Source: Bacteroidota bacterium
GTDB lineage: Bacteria > Bacteroidota > Bacteroidia > Bacteroidales > FEN-979
Length of the DNA: 64,000 nucleotides
Assembly: GCA_026391795.1 (NCBI GenBank)
Contig: JAPLDI010000017.1
Span: 1-64,000, forward strand
Reading direction: 5' to 3'
Below, in pieces: positions 34,958 to 44,283 of the stretch. Positions within the stretch are counted from its first letter, which is position 1. Each line of letters begins with the position of its first letter. A program made the position numbers and the translations under genes. Under the pieces are notes generated by a model, which did no database searches, was not told the origin of the DNA, and worked only from the letters and a program-made list of their open reading frames with translations.

Positions 34958-35659
34958 TCAGAACTGCTTTTCAACAAGTTCCCGGATGCGCTTGAACGCC
35001 ATCGAATCACTCTCCCATAAATTTTTAATCCTCAGCAGGTCAAGGAAGTCGAGCGCTTCGCGAAGATCCTTAAACCCTGACAACGTTTCGATGGTAATGT
35101 TGTATTCCCTGAGGTTTCCGTCGAAAAGCTCATTGATAAAGAGGAACTTCTCGTTGATGGAGATCGAGGCTTTAAGCTCTTTCTTCTGGGAAGAGATCCG
35201 TTCCGAAGCATAACTCTTTTCACGGGTCTCTTTCAGTTTCTCGGTAAAGTCGCTGCTTTCTGTCGAAAAAAGATCGATCCCGGGGGAGCCCGCGGAATGC
35301 CTGTGATGCTCTTTCGACGGTGCGACCGAAGGCGTTGTTTCAACCATGATCTTTACCGCAGGCTGCGAGGGCGGCTTTTCTTCAGGAACATTCTCCCGGT
35401 CTTTTTCAGGGGAGAGAGGGATTTCTGGTACGACAGACGGCATCTCCTGCTGTGGGGGGATTCTATGAAGACCGGCGTCGCCAACCCGGTTCAGCATGTG
35501 AAGATTTTCATAGAGTTTCCGGATATTTTCCATGATGATATCCAGCTCGATCTGGGGGATCTTGTCTTCAAAGGCTTTGATTGCTTCAAACTGTTCCGTG
35601 ATGGCTTCCAGCAGAATCTGTGCCTCATCCCGGAGAATGGTTTTGTTCAAATGATTCAT
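34958..35659 (-). CDS. Conserved hypothetical protein with a helical C-terminal domain
   Basis: 233 residues from the ATG at 35659; the longer track start runs antisense to thymidine kinase and is rejected. The N-terminal 60 residues are helical ([47 protein letters not shown]). A Pro/Glu-rich linker of about 60 residues follows, then a conserved-looking C-terminal helical domain ([25 protein letters not shown]). No signal peptide. I know similar proteins only as uncharacterised Bacteroidota proteins; the function is not known. Confidence 0.65.
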   Translation of the reverse strand: MNHLNKTILRDEAQILLEAITEQFEAIKAFEDKIPQIELDIIMENIRKLYENLHMLNRVGDAGLHRIPPQQEMPSVVPEIPLSPEKDRENVPEEKPPSQPAVKIMVETTPSVAPSKEHHRHSAGSPGIDLFSTESSDFTEKLKETREKSYASERISSQKKELKASISINEKFLFINELFDGNLREYNITIETLSGFKDLREALDFLDLLRIKNLWESDSMAFKRIRELVEKQF

Positions 35660-35686
35660 GATGGGGATATCAAATCTGAATTTTCT

Positions 35687-35694
35687 TACTTTTG
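35687..35694 (+). promoter_or_regulatory. Thymidine kinase -7 element (TACTTTTG)
   Basis: TACTTTTG matches TAnnTTTG, 44 bp upstream of the ATG at 35739, and lies downstream of the ORF-track start at 35658, supporting the later start. Confidence 0.6.
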
Positions 35695-35738
35695 CGGTGA
35701 ATTGTGCCATAAAGATAAAAAACTTTCCAGAGGAATCC

Positions 35739-36323
35739 ATGCTGATTGAAAAAAACATTCCCTCCCGGACCGGCTGGATCGAAGTGATCTGCGGGTCGAT
35801 GTTTTCCGGCAAGACCGAAGAACTGATCCGCCGTCTCAACCGTGCCCGGATTGCAAAACAGAAGGTTGAGATCTTCAAACCGGCCATGGATACACGGTAC
35901 AGCGAGGAACAGATCGTGACCCACGATGCGCATGCCATCCCATCCACCCCTGTTCAATCGGCCTCCCAGATCCTGCTCATGGTTAACGATGTGAATGTGG
36001 TGGGTATCGATGAAGCACAGTTCTTCGATTCCGAGATCACCACGGTTTGCAATACCATGGCCAATAATGGCATCCGGGTACTGGTGGCAGGTCTCGACAT
36101 GGACTTTCTCGGGGTTCCGTTCGGTCCTATGCCTTCCCTTATCGCCACCGCCGAGTATGTCACAAAACTTCATGCGGTCTGCATGAGCTGCGGCGACCTG
36201 GCACATTATTCACACCGTATCGTTAAAAACGAGAAGCAGGTGATGCTTGGGGAAAAAGATGCGTATGAGCCACTCTGCAGGAAATGTTATCTCGAAAAAC
36301 ACAAGATCCTTCCTGCCTCCTGA
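35739..36323 (+). CDS. tdk: Thymidine kinase (type II)
   Basis: 194 residues from MLIEKN. It phosphorylates thymidine with ATP for dTMP salvage. The P-loop is [20 protein letters not shown] is the Walker B/lasso region with the catalytic Glu; the zinc site pairs are CMSC and CRKC. The length is typical for tetrameric type II TK. Confidence 0.95.
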   Translation: MLIEKNIPSRTGWIEVICGSMFSGKTEELIRRLNRARIAKQKVEIFKPAMDTRYSEEQIVTHDAHAIPSTPVQSASQILLMVNDVNVVGIDEAQFFDSEITTVCNTMANNGIRVLVAGLDMDFLGVPFGPMPSLIATAEYVTKLHAVCMSCGDLAHYSHRIVKNEKQVMLGEKDAYEPLCRKCYLEKHKILPAS

Positions 36324-36343
36324 TCCCTGTAATTAATTTTCAT

Positions 36344-36351
36344 TAATTTTG
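36344..36351 (+). promoter_or_regulatory. -7 element of the cyclophilin gene (TAATTTTG)
   Basis: TAATTTTG matches TAnnTTTG and lies 29 bp upstream of the ATG at 36381. Confidence 0.55.
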
Positions 36352-36380
36352 TCCTGATAAATAAAATAAATCCCTTAACC

Positions 36381-36959
36381 ATGAAAAAAATTGCATTTCT
36401 ATCCTTTATCCTGATCCTTATGACGAACATCGCAAGCAGTGGCCAGGGTGCAACAACCGCACCAAAACAGGTCAAATTTTTAATCCACACCGAATTTGGA
36501 GACATGAAGGGTTTCCTTTACAATGAAACTCCAAAGCACCGCGACAACTTCGTGAAGCTGGCAAAGCAGGGCTTCTATGATGGTACGCTCTTTCACCGTG
36601 TCATCATGGGATTCATGATCCAGGGTGGCGACCCGAATTCGAAGACGGCAAAGGCCGGCCAGATGCTTGGCAATGGCGACCTGGGCTATACAATCCCCGC
36701 TGAATTCAACGCTAACCTCAAACACAACCGGGGAGCACTGGCTGCTGCACGTACCGAAAATCCGCAGAAAGCCTCTTCCGCTTCCCAGTTCTATATTGTC
36801 CAGCCCGAAAAAGGAACCCATTTCCTGGATATGAACTATACCGTATACGGAATGGTCACGGAAGGCCTGGATGTGATCGACAAGATCGCTTCCGCACCCA
36901 AGGACCAGAACGACCGGCCCTTGAAGGACATCAAGATGACCGTAAAGATTATTGAATAA
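36381..36959 (+). CDS. Exported cyclophilin-type peptidyl-prolyl isomerase
   Basis: 192 residues: signal peptide (to SSGQ), then a complete cyclophilin domain. The active-site Arg/Phe segment is FHRVIMGFMIQGGDP; the later conserved segments are ASSASQFYIVQ and YTVYGMVTEGLDVIDKIA. It would assist proline isomerisation during folding in the periplasm. Single gene with its own promoter; followed by a MITE-like hairpin. Confidence 0.93.
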   Translation: MKKIAFLSFILILMTNIASSGQGATTAPKQVKFLIHTEFGDMKGFLYNETPKHRDNFVKLAKQGFYDGTLFHRVIMGFMIQGGDPNSKTAKAGQMLGNGDLGYTIPAEFNANLKHNRGALAAARTENPQKASSASQFYIVQPEKGTHFLDMNYTVYGMVTEGLDVIDKIASAPKDQNDRPLKDIKMTVKIIE

Positions 36960-36970
36960 CGAATGCTTTA

Positions 36971-37046
36971 CCGCAAAGACGCAAAGACGCTAACTGAAAC
37001 GCTGATGCATTTTTTTGCGAGGTTAGCGCCTTGGCGTCTTTGCGGT
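36971..37046. repeat. MITE-like 76-bp imperfect hairpin (GCAAAGAC repeats)
   Basis: 25-bp arms at 36971-36995 and 37022-37046 are complementary at 23 of 25 positions, beginning ACCGCAAAGACGC and separated by a 26-base T-rich loop. The left arm contains two tandem 8-mers (GCAAAGAC). Similar GCAAAGACGCAAAG elements are widespread in environmental genomes. Confidence 0.9.
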
Positions 37047-37092
37047 GTTTTAACCGAATCTAAGAGCTGTATTGCTTGATTATTCCCCTTGA

Positions 37093-38115
37093 ATGCTAGA
37101 TAAAATAAATAAACTGATCCTTGAAATCCGGGATGCTTCCATCACTACGAAGGAAGATCTGGAACAGTTCCGGATCCACTACCAGGGACGGAAAGGGATC
37201 CTCGCTGCGCTTTTTGAAGAATTCAAGAACGTTCCCAATGATCAGAAAAAGGAGACCGGGAAAATTCTGAATGACCTGAAAATGGCCATCCAGGCCAGGA
37301 TCGATTCGTTCCTCGGGAATGCCGGTTCTACCCCAGAATCTGCAACTGCAGACCAGGACCTTACCCGCCCGGTCACCTATATGGAACCGGGGCCCAGGCA
37401 TCCGCTGTCGATCGTCCGCAACCGGATCATCGAGATCTTTTCAAGGATCGGCTATTCCGTTGCGGAAGACCGGGAGATTGAAGATGACTGGCATAACTTC
37501 ACGGCCCTGAATTTTCCTGAAGAACATCCTGCAAGGGATATGCAGGATACCTTTTTCATTGAGAAGAATCCTGATATCGCTTTGCGTACCCATACCTCCT
37601 CTGTACAGATTCGTACAATGGAGAAGAACAAACCTCCCATCCGGAGTATTTTCCCGGGAAGGGTGTTCCGCAACGAAGCCATTTCCGCCCGGGCCCATTG
37701 TATTTTCCACCAGGTGGAAGGATTATCCGTGGATACGGATGTTTCCTTCAGGGATCTTAAACAAACGCTCCTCTATTTCGCCCAGGAGATGTTCGGTGAG
37801 GATACGCAGATCCGCCTTCGGCCTTCTTACTTCCCCTTTACAGAACCTTCGGGAGAGATGGATGTTTCCTGCAACATCTGCGGAGGAAAGGGATGCAACA
37901 TTTGCAAATATACAGGCTGGGTCGAGATCCTCGGATGCGGAATGGTCGATCCCGCCGTACTTGATAACTGCAATATCGACAGTGAAATCTATACCGGGTT
38001 CGCCTTCGGCATGGGCATTGAACGCATCACCATGCTGAAATACCAGATCAGGGACCTGAGGCTGTTCTTCGAGAACGACCTCCGCTTCCTGAACCAGTTC
38101 AGGGGGGAGATTTAG
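37093..38115 (+). CDS. pheS: Phenylalanyl-tRNA synthetase alpha subunit
   Basis: 340 residues, the usual length. The N-terminal coiled-coil that binds tRNA-Phe is followed by the class II catalytic domain: motif 2 (FPGRVFRNEAISARAHCIFHQVEG), the phenylalanine pocket (SYFPFTEPSGEMDV) and motif 3 (GFAFGMGIERITMLKY). It aminoacylates tRNA-Phe together with PheT, which is not adjacent here. The stop is at the left edge of a heptad tract. Upstream lie a MITE-like hairpin and 46 bp without a clear promoter core. Confidence 0.96.
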   Translation: MLDKINKLILEIRDASITTKEDLEQFRIHYQGRKGILAALFEEFKNVPNDQKKETGKILNDLKMAIQARIDSFLGNAGSTPESATADQDLTRPVTYMEPGPRHPLSIVRNRIIEIFSRIGYSVAEDREIEDDWHNFTALNFPEEHPARDMQDTFFIEKNPDIALRTHTSSVQIRTMEKNKPPIRSIFPGRVFRNEAISARAHCIFHQVEGLSVDTDVSFRDLKQTLLYFAQEMFGEDTQIRLRPSYFPFTEPSGEMDVSCNICGGKGCNICKYTGWVEILGCGMVDPAVLDNCNIDSEIYTGFAFGMGIERITMLKYQIRDLRLFFENDLRFLNQFRGEI

Positions 38116-38160
38116 GTTCCAGGTATTGGGGATTAGGGATTCACATCTCACATCTCACCT
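38112..38160. repeat. Degenerate 7-bp-period tract (TTAGGGA, CTCACAT)
   Basis: Units in register: ttaggtt, ccaggta, ttgggga, ttaggga, ttcacat, ctcacat, ctcacct. It fills the gap between the convergent pheS and ABC1-kinase genes and contains the pheS stop. Confidence 0.7.
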
Positions 38161-38161
38161 T

Positions 38162-39811
38162 CTAGAACCGGTTCCTTTTGAACAACCGCAGGAGCAGGAT
38201 AAATCCGAAAAATCCGGCCAGGAGAAAAATAATGGTGCCTATCCAGCGCGTGCTGGGCCATTGTGAAATGATGGAAGCCCCGATGATGAGTGAAGCGATT
38301 ACGATGGAAATGGATACACGGTTGCTGGCATGGTCGATCTGCTCCACCAGCGGCTCAAAGCCTTTGATCTCGATCAGCGTTTTGAAGCGCCCTTCCTTGA
38401 CCTTGTGAATGATTTCGTTCAGATCGGAGGGGAGTTCCATCATCAGCCTGTAATATTCTTTGATGGATTCAAAGACCTCTTCTGCGAAGCGCTTGGGATC
38501 GTACTGCTGCCTGATCAGGTCGATGGCATAGGGCTGCATCTCCTTTGCAAAATCAATATCCGGATAAAGGTTCACCGCCACCCGCTCGATGGTAATCAGG
38601 GCTTTTACCAGCAGGTAAACGTTCGGCGGGATCCGTAAGCCGTACCTGACGATGATATCAATGGATTCATTCATCACTTTCCCGAAATCCATTTCATCAA
38701 TGGAAAGGTACTTGTAATGAGCCAGCATATCGGAGATCTGGAATTCCAGGTCCTTGAACCTCCTGAAATTCCGCTTCCCTGACAACAGCAGCAATGCTTC
38801 TGTAAGTTCATGTGCATCGCGGTCGAGGTAACCCAGCACGTATTTCCCCAGGAACTGGAGGTGCTCCGGCCTTACGGTTCCCATCATCCCGTAATCGATG
38901 AAAGCGATGACGTTCTTGTCTTTGATAAAAATATTGCCGGGATGAGGATCTGCGTGAAAAAAGCCATGGATGAAGATCTGGTCAAAAACCAGTCGCAGAC
39001 CTTTCTTGGCCAGGTCAACCGGGTCACTGCCGGAATTCAGCAGCGCATCCATTTCGCTTACCTTCACCCCTTCGATAAACTCCTCGACAAGGATCTTTTC
39101 CGTCGTAAATTCATGGTACACCTTTGGAACATAAATATCCGGGTCTCCCTTAAAACAATGGCTGAACCTGACCACATTGGCAGCTTCATGACGAAAATCC
39201 AGTTCTTTGTTGATGGTCCGCCCGAATTCTTCCACCACTCCAACCAGGTTGATCGCTTCCATTTCCGGGTTGTTTCGGTGCGACCGGGCTGCAAAATGCT
39301 TCATCAGGTGCAGGTCGAGGTTAATCTTTTTGTCGATTCCCGGCCGCTGGATCTTAACACAGACCTTCTCCCCGTTGAGCAAAGTGGCACGGTAAGTCTG
39401 AGCGACCGAGGCCGCGGCCAGGTGCCGAGTATCAAACTCCTTGAACAATTCTGAAACCGGATGCTTCAGATGCTTTTCGATCTCCGATATGGCATCCTCA
39501 TCGGGCATGGGAACTGCTTCGTCCTGCAGTTTTTTCAACTCTGCCCTCAGGTCTTCCGGCACGATATCGGGACGGTCGGCAAGAAGCTGTCCGAATTTTA
39601 TGAAGGTGGGGCCCAACTCTTCCACCGCCATTCTTATCCTTTCCCATTTTGTGTATTTTTCGATCCGGGCAAGGCGTTTTTTCGACACCAGCATTTTGCC
39701 AAAGCCTGACTTGGTGACCCAGTCGTTAAATCCGTATTTAACGGCCACTCCTATGATTTCCCTGGCACGCCCGATCTCACTGACGGTCGCTCCGATCCTG
39801 AAGACATTCAC
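38162..39811 (-). CDS. ABC1/UbiB-family atypical kinase
   Basis: 549 residues. The family's N-terminal KxGQ helix is present as FIKFGQLLADRPD; the Ala-rich nucleotide loop as AAASVAQTYRA; the ion-pair Lys/Glu and the catalytic HADPHPGN and FIDYGMMG (DFG-like) motifs follow. Two membrane helices are at the C-terminus. UbiB-like proteins support quinone lipid metabolism by ATPase/kinase activity. The start is a GTG (MNVFRIG); no better ATG is in frame nearby. It follows the phasin gene by 112 bp. Confidence 0.88.
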   Translation of the reverse strand: MNVFRIGATVSEIGRAREIIGVAVKYGFNDWVTKSGFGKMLVSKKRLARIEKYTKWERIRMAVEELGPTFIKFGQLLADRPDIVPEDLRAELKKLQDEAVPMPDEDAISEIEKHLKHPVSELFKEFDTRHLAAASVAQTYRATLLNGEKVCVKIQRPGIDKKINLDLHLMKHFAARSHRNNPEMEAINLVGVVEEFGRTINKELDFRHEAANVVRFSHCFKGDPDIYVPKVYHEFTTEKILVEEFIEGVKVSEMDALLNSGSDPVDLAKKGLRLVFDQIFIHGFFHADPHPGNIFIKDKNVIAFIDYGMMGTVRPEHLQFLGKYVLGYLDRDAHELTEALLLLSGKRNFRRFKDLEFQISDMLAHYKYLSIDEMDFGKVMNESIDIIVRYGLRIPPNVYLLVKALITIERVAVNLYPDIDFAKEMQPYAIDLIRQQYDPKRFAEEVFESIKEYYRLMMELPSDLNEIIHKVKEGRFKTLIEIKGFEPLVEQIDHASNRVSISIVIASLIIGASIISQWPSTRWIGTIIFLLAGFFGFILLLRLFKRNRF

Positions 39812-39922
39812 AGCTTTTTGCAGTTAATAAAGTAAAACATGAGATGAAATCCCCGGGGATTACTTCTCACCCCGAAGTTCACCAGATCCCGTAACAAAAG
39901 GCATCAGAGGGAATCATACTGT

Positions 39923-40273
39923 TTATTTTGCAATCGCTGCCTTTTTAACGGGGGTTGATTTCCTGGCCGGTTTAGCAGGCTTTTTTCCCGTTCCCTCCAG
40001 TTTCTTGATCCTTGCTTCCAGTACCTTATAATCTTCCTTGGTTACAAGGTTCATTTTTTTGATTGTTGTTTTCTGGAGTTCAACGATCTGTTTTTCCAGC
40101 GATGCTTTCATCTCATCGGATTTCTTCAGCCATTGGTCATACAGTTTTTTTGCTTCCTCTTTTGTGAGGTTGTTCTCTTTTGCAAACTCCTTTGCTGCCT
40201 TTTCAATCTTTTCGGATGTTGTGAATGCATATTCAACACCTTTATCAAAAGCGTGTTTCAGATTTTCAAACAT
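39923..40273 (-). CDS. Phasin-family coiled-coil protein
   Basis: 116 residues, mostly one long amphipathic helix (LKKSDEMKASLEKQIVELQKTTIKKMN) with a Lys/Ala/Pro-rich tail (KKPAKPARKSTPVKKAAIAK), like the polyhydroxyalkanoate-associated phasin family. A granule-coating role is the family expectation, but no PHA synthase is in the window. It is adjacent to the UbiB-like gene, an arrangement often seen in Bacteroidota. Confidence 0.7.
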   Translation of the reverse strand: MFENLKHAFDKGVEYAFTTSEKIEKAAKEFAKENNLTKEEAKKLYDQWLKKSDEMKASLEKQIVELQKTTIKKMNLVTKEDYKVLEARIKKLEGTGKKPAKPARKSTPVKKAAIAK

Positions 40274-40288
40274 GATAGGCCTCCTTTT

Positions 40289-40777
40289 TTAACTTTTGGG
40301 TTGATATTTAATTTTGCTTTCTTTTACTATTTTCATAAAATGCATCTCCATATCATTCAGGAGTGTTTCATAATTTTTTATCTCTGCAAATTTGATCTCA
40401 TAGGCGGTCAGAACATTCGGGATATTCCGGATCGATTTTATCAGCCGGTCTTTCTGTGCCTTCCTGAACTCGCCCTCAATGATCATCAGGTAATCCACCT
40501 GCTTAACCTCCGGTGCCAGCACAAATTCCTGGCTGCGGTTGGCCATCAGGTAATAGGTATTAAAATAATCTTCATCATGGTAATAATAAAGAGAGAACCC
40601 TGTAGGATCCTTTTTATTGTTCAGTGCAACTTTCAGATCTTCCATTTTCAGAAAATCAGATCCGAGATGCTTGTTCAACAAAAAGGAGATCCTGTAGTCC
40701 TTCACATGACAGGAGATCCCGATGAGGGTAAAAATTGCCGGTTCCGACCGGATGTCAAGTAAGATCTTCTTCGACAT
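40289..40777 (-). CDS. IPExxxVDY-family protein
   Basis: 162 residues. The family signature is nearly kept, as LAPEVKQVDYLMII (normally IPExxxVDY), and the preceding FYYHDEDYFNTYYLMANR segment is typical. The family is restricted to Bacteroidota and has no assigned function. The start codon is in the region around 40777 and fits an ATG on the minus strand. It lies just upstream of the phasin gene. Confidence 0.8.
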   Translation of the reverse strand: MSKKILLDIRSEPAIFTLIGISCHVKDYRISFLLNKHLGSDFLKMEDLKVALNNKKDPTGFSLYYYHDEDYFNTYYLMANRSQEFVLAPEVKQVDYLMIIEGEFRKAQKDRLIKSIRNIPNVLTAYEIKFAEIKNYETLLNDMEMHFMKIVKESKIKYQPKS

Positions 40778-40870
40778 TGCTGGAATTCTATTCTAGAAAC
40801 AAATGTAAGGAAATATAAGGAAAAGGTCAAGGGTTAATTGTACGGTGAAGGGGGATTGTGTCTTTTCTTC

Positions 40871-40919
40871 GGTGGTCAGAGATCGGAAGACGGAAGATCG
40901 AGGATGGAAGATGGAGGTT
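40871..40919. repeat. 7-bp-period tract, consensus GGAAGAT
   Basis: Units in register: ggtggtc, agagatc, ggaagac, ggaagat, cgaggat, ggaagat, ggaggtt. It is the reverse-complement type of the CCATCTT tracts at 1178 and 30896, and it lies just downstream of the RNase III stop. Confidence 0.75.
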
Positions 40920-40924
40920 ACTTT

Positions 40925-41704
40925 TTATTTCGCTATTTCGCTATTTATATTATTCCATGCTTTCTCCGCTGCATTTTGTTCCGCACCTTTGATAGAGTAA
41001 TCCTGTCCGCGGCTGAGGGCGATGTTGTCGACGAGCAGTTCAATGATGTATTGTTTCTTGTAACCTGTGCCGGTTTCCTCAACCACGACGAAGGTGAGTT
41101 GTTTCTTTTCTTTCTGGGCCCATTCGATCATGCGGCTTTTAAAATTTGACTCCAGGTTCACCAGTTCATTGATATCAAAGTAGTGTTTGATTACCCGTTC
41201 CAGCAGGATGTGCCGTGTAAAGGCATAGCCCCTGTCGAGGTACATCGCGCCGATCAGGGCTTCGAAAGCATCGCCCTGGAAAGAACGGTAGATGTTGTTG
41301 GAGCCAGAATCGAGGCGGACCAGCTTCTCGAGCCCCAGTTTCTGAGAAAGTTTGTTAAGCTGCACGCGGCTGACAATTTTAGAACGCATCTCGGTGAGGA
41401 ACCCTTCGTCTTTGGTGGGAAAGGTCTTGAAAAGATAATCCGCCGTGATGGCATCGAGAATGGCATCTCCGAGAAATTCCAGTCGTTCATTGTTGATCTT
41501 GACCCCGCGTACATTTTCTTCACCTGCCGATTTATGCAGGAATGCAAGACGGTACAAAAAGATATTCCGCGGATAGAATCCGAATATGTTTTTTATCGCC
41601 TGGTAGAGGTGTTTTTCGGTTGAAAAGAAGTATCGGACCGGTGCAACGAAGGGGAAGTTCAATTTGCCTCTATTCCTTGAATTTTTTAAAGATAATGGAA
41701 GCAT
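40925..41704 (-). CDS. rnc: Ribonuclease III
   Basis: 259 residues from the ATG at 41704 (the ORF-track start is a TTG). It cleaves double-stranded RNA in rRNA and mRNA processing. The signature NNERLEFLGDAILD and downstream GDAFEALIGAMYLDRG carry the metal-binding acidic residues; a double-stranded-RNA binding domain follows (MIEWAQKEKKQLTFVV...GRGQDYSIKGAEQNAAEKAW). It overlaps the end of fabF by 35 bp, so the acpP-fabF-rnc genes are an operon, a classic arrangement. Confidence 0.95.
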   Translation of the reverse strand: MLPLSLKNSRNRGKLNFPFVAPVRYFFSTEKHLYQAIKNIFGFYPRNIFLYRLAFLHKSAGEENVRGVKINNERLEFLGDAILDAITADYLFKTFPTKDEGFLTEMRSKIVSRVQLNKLSQKLGLEKLVRLDSGSNNIYRSFQGDAFEALIGAMYLDRGYAFTRHILLERVIKHYFDINELVNLESNFKSRMIEWAQKEKKQLTFVVVEETGTGYKKQYIIELLVDNIALSRGQDYSIKGAEQNAAEKAWNNINSEIAK

Positions 41705-42923
41705 TGTGTCCGCCAAAGCCAAAGGTGTTGGTCAGGGCAGCATTAACGGTCCGTTGCTGGGCTTTGTTGAATGTGAAGTTCAGCCGGTTGTCGATTTCAG
41801 GATCATCGGTGAAATGGTTGATGGTCGGTGGAACGATATCACGTTGAACCGCCAGGATGGCAGCGATGGATTCGATGGCACCTGCTGCTCCCAGGAGATG
41901 GCCGGTCATTGATTTGGTAGAGTTGATGTTGATTTTGTAAGCTTCTTCCCCGAAGAGGGACTGGATCGCTTTTGGTTCAACGATATCACCCAGCGGAGTG
42001 GAGGTGCCATGGGTATTTATATGATCGATCGCCGTGATATCCATTTCTGCATCTTCGAGGGCGGCACGCATGGCGAGGTATGCACCCAGGCCATCGGGAT
42101 GAGGCTGGGTCATGTGGAATGCATCACCGGATAACCCGGCGCCTGCAACTTCTGCATAGATCTTGGCATCCCGGTTCAGGGCATGTTCCAGCTCTTCGAA
42201 AATCACAACACCGGCACCTTCGCCGATTACAAATCCGTCACGGTCTTTGTCAAAGGGACGTGAAGCCGTTGCAGGGTCATCATTCCGGGTTGAAAGGGCA
42301 TGCATTCCGTTGAAACCACCCACGCCGGCAGGGTTGACAGCAGCCTCTGCTCCACCGGTAACAAATACATCTGCTTTGTTCAACCGGATGTAATTGAAGG
42401 CATCGGCCAGGCCGTTGGCGGAAGAAGCGCAGGCAGAAACGGTGGCAAAGTTCGGCCCCCGGAATCCATATTTGATCGAGATATGACCGGCATTGATATC
42501 CGAGATCATTTTGGGAATAAAGAAAGGATTGAAACGCGGAGTTCCGTCACCTTCCACAAAATTCCTCACCTCCTGGATAAGCGTGTCGAGTCCGCCAATC
42601 CCTGAACACATGATCACTCCGACGCGGTTGGCATCCAGCTTCTCCATATTGAAAGCTGCATCCTTCACTGCTTCATCGGCAGCAATCAATCCAAAATGGC
42701 TGTAGATGTCGTACTTCCGGACCTCTTTCCTGTCAAAATAGTCTTCTGCATTAAAATTCTTCACTTCACAGGCAAATCGAGTCTTGAACTTGGAAACGTC
42801 AAACCGTGTGATGGGGCCTGCGCCGCTGACACCATTGATCAACCCTTTCCAGTACTCCTCAGTGGTATTTCCGATCGGGGTCAGGGCTCCGATTCCGGTT
42901 ACGACAACTCGACGTAGTTTCAC
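41670..42923 (-). CDS. fabF: Beta-ketoacyl-ACP synthase II
   Basis: 417 residues, full length. It condenses malonyl-ACP with acyl-ACP in fatty acid elongation. The catalytic Cys is in SACASSANGLADAF, the first His in NTHGTSTPLGD, and the second His in GHLLGAAGAIESIA, with the GFGGHNAS terminal loop. Acyl carrier protein is encoded just upstream and RNase III overlaps its end. Confidence 0.97.
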   Translation of the reverse strand: MKLRRVVVTGIGALTPIGNTTEEYWKGLINGVSGAGPITRFDVSKFKTRFACEVKNFNAEDYFDRKEVRKYDIYSHFGLIAADEAVKDAAFNMEKLDANRVGVIMCSGIGGLDTLIQEVRNFVEGDGTPRFNPFFIPKMISDINAGHISIKYGFRGPNFATVSACASSANGLADAFNYIRLNKADVFVTGGAEAAVNPAGVGGFNGMHALSTRNDDPATASRPFDKDRDGFVIGEGAGVVIFEELEHALNRDAKIYAEVAGAGLSGDAFHMTQPHPDGLGAYLAMRAALEDAEMDITAIDHINTHGTSTPLGDIVEPKAIQSLFGEEAYKININSTKSMTGHLLGAAGAIESIAAILAVQRDIVPPTINHFTDDPEIDNRLNFTFNKAQQRTVNAALTNTFGFGGHNASIIFKKFKE

Positions 42924-43042
42924 GTGAATAGTTTTAAAGATACGTTTTAAACAGGAATCCCTCCGATTGGGAGGGATTTGAATTTCTTCTCAGGAATAAT
43001 TAAACAGCCCGAATCAGGTAGTTGACAGGAAATGTCAATACC

Positions 43043-43279
43043 TTATTTGGTGTTGTTTTCGATGTAGGCGATAGCCTCACCAACAGTTCCGATTTTTTCG
43101 GCCTGATCATCCGGAATAGCAATATCAAATTCCTTTTCAAATTCCATGATGAGTTCTACGGTATCGAGAGAGTCAGCGCCGAGATCATTTGTGAAACTTG
43201 CTTCAGGTGTAACTTCGTTTTCGTCAACACCGAGCTTGTCAACAATGATTGCTTTAACTTTTGTTGCAATGTCAGACAT
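43043..43279 (-). CDS. acpP: Acyl carrier protein
   Basis: 78 residues from [11 protein letters not shown]. The phosphopantetheine attachment site is [10 protein letters not shown]. The acidic helices and length are typical. The ORF track extends it 21 codons upstream, but that extension lacks homology-like character and would overlap the promoter region. fabF starts 119 bp downstream. Confidence 0.97.
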   Translation of the reverse strand: MSDIATKVKAIIVDKLGVDENEVTPEASFTNDLGADSLDTVELIMEFEKEFDIAIPDDQAEKIGTVGEAIAYIENNTK

Positions 43280-43480
43280 GATTTTTCCTTTTTTGGTTAA
43301 ACGGACTGCAAAGAAATGCATTTTATCCGTACAAACCAACAATATTTAAGATTTTTTAACATTTCAGAAAATCAAATCATTGATTTTCATATATTTAAAA
43401 ACTTAGGAACCCGATTTGTTAAAAATTTCACCGGCATGCGAAGCCCCTAAAATAATCACAGAAATGATCCCCGGCTTTCT

Positions 43481-43488
43481 TACTTTTG
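43481..43488 (+). promoter_or_regulatory. purN -7 element (TACTTTTG)
   Basis: TACTTTTG lies 27 bp before the ATG at 43515 and within the ORF-track extension, which supports the shorter protein. Confidence 0.6.
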
Positions 43489-43514
43489 CACCAAAGAATC
43501 GATACCTGTTGTAT

Positions 43515-44102
43515 ATGATCAAGATAGCCATCCTGGCTTCCGGCAGTGGCACGAATGCCCAGAGGATCACCGAATATCTGAGGGAACGTCATTCCCCGGT
43601 AGCTGTTGACCTGATCCTTTCGAACAACCCTGAGGCCTTTGTCCTGGAAAGGGCCGGTAAACTCGGAATCCCCTACTCTTCCTTTTCACGAAAAGAGTTC
43701 TATGAGACGAACCGGATTCCTGATCTTCTGAAAGAGCATGAAATTGAATATCTCATCCTTGCCGGTTTTCTCTGGATGGTTCCCGGTGCGGTTCTGAATG
43801 CTTATCCCGACAGGATACTGAATATTCACCCGGCGCTTCTGCCACGATATGGAGGAAAAGGCATGTACGGAATGAAGGTTCATGAAGCCGTTATCGCCAA
43901 TCATGATAAGGAGTCGGGAATATCCATTCACAAGGTCAACGAGCGGTATGATGAAGGAGAGATCCTGTTCCAGGCCAAATGCTGCGTTGAACAGACAGAC
44001 ACCGCGGAAAGCCTGGCAGAAAAAATTCATGAGCTTGAATACCGGTATTTTCCGCGGGTGATTGAAAGCTATATTCTTAAAGACACTTCGCCAGCCGATT
44101 GA
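43515..44102 (+). CDS. purN: Phosphoribosylglycinamide formyltransferase
   Basis: 195 residues from MIKIAILASGSGTNAQ, which is the ribose-phosphate binding motif. It transfers a formyl group from 10-formyl-THF to GAR in purine synthesis. The catalytic Asn-His-Asp set is visible as NIHPALLPRYGGKGMYG and IHKVNERYDEGEIL. Single gene, with a heptad tract directly after the stop. Confidence 0.95.
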   Translation: MIKIAILASGSGTNAQRITEYLRERHSPVAVDLILSNNPEAFVLERAGKLGIPYSSFSRKEFYETNRIPDLLKEHEIEYLILAGFLWMVPGAVLNAYPDRILNIHPALLPRYGGKGMYGMKVHEAVIANHDKESGISIHKVNERYDEGEILFQAKCCVEQTDTAESLAEKIHELEYRYFPRVIESYILKDTSPAD

Positions 44103-44113
44103 TTCAAAAGAAA

Positions 44114-44222
44114 AGTAAAAAGTGTTACGAGTTAAGTTTTAAGTGTTAAAAATTAAAAAACAATACGTGCACCGTGTACCGTGCACCGTGCACCGTAAAA
44201 TAGCGAACGGCGAAAAGCGTAC
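44114..44222. repeat. Three successive 7-bp-period tracts (AGTGTTA, CGTGCAC, AGCGAAC)
   Basis: 44121-44155: agtgtta, cgagtta, agtttta, agtgtta, aaaatta. 44166-44200: cgtgcac, cgtgtac, cgtgcac, cgtgcac, cgtaaaa. 44202-44222: agcgaac, ggcgaaa, agcgtac. Together they occupy most of the 181-bp gap between purN and the OsmC gene. Confidence 0.85.
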
Positions 44223-44283
44223 CGGTTTTTTATCTGTCTTTATTTTTTCCAATTATGTTTAATCTGTTATAATACCTTAAATT

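Noticed and set aside
35660-35947. Extended N-terminus of the 34958 gene
   Set aside because: It is antisense to thymidine kinase and its promoter, and lacks continuity with the downstream helical domain.
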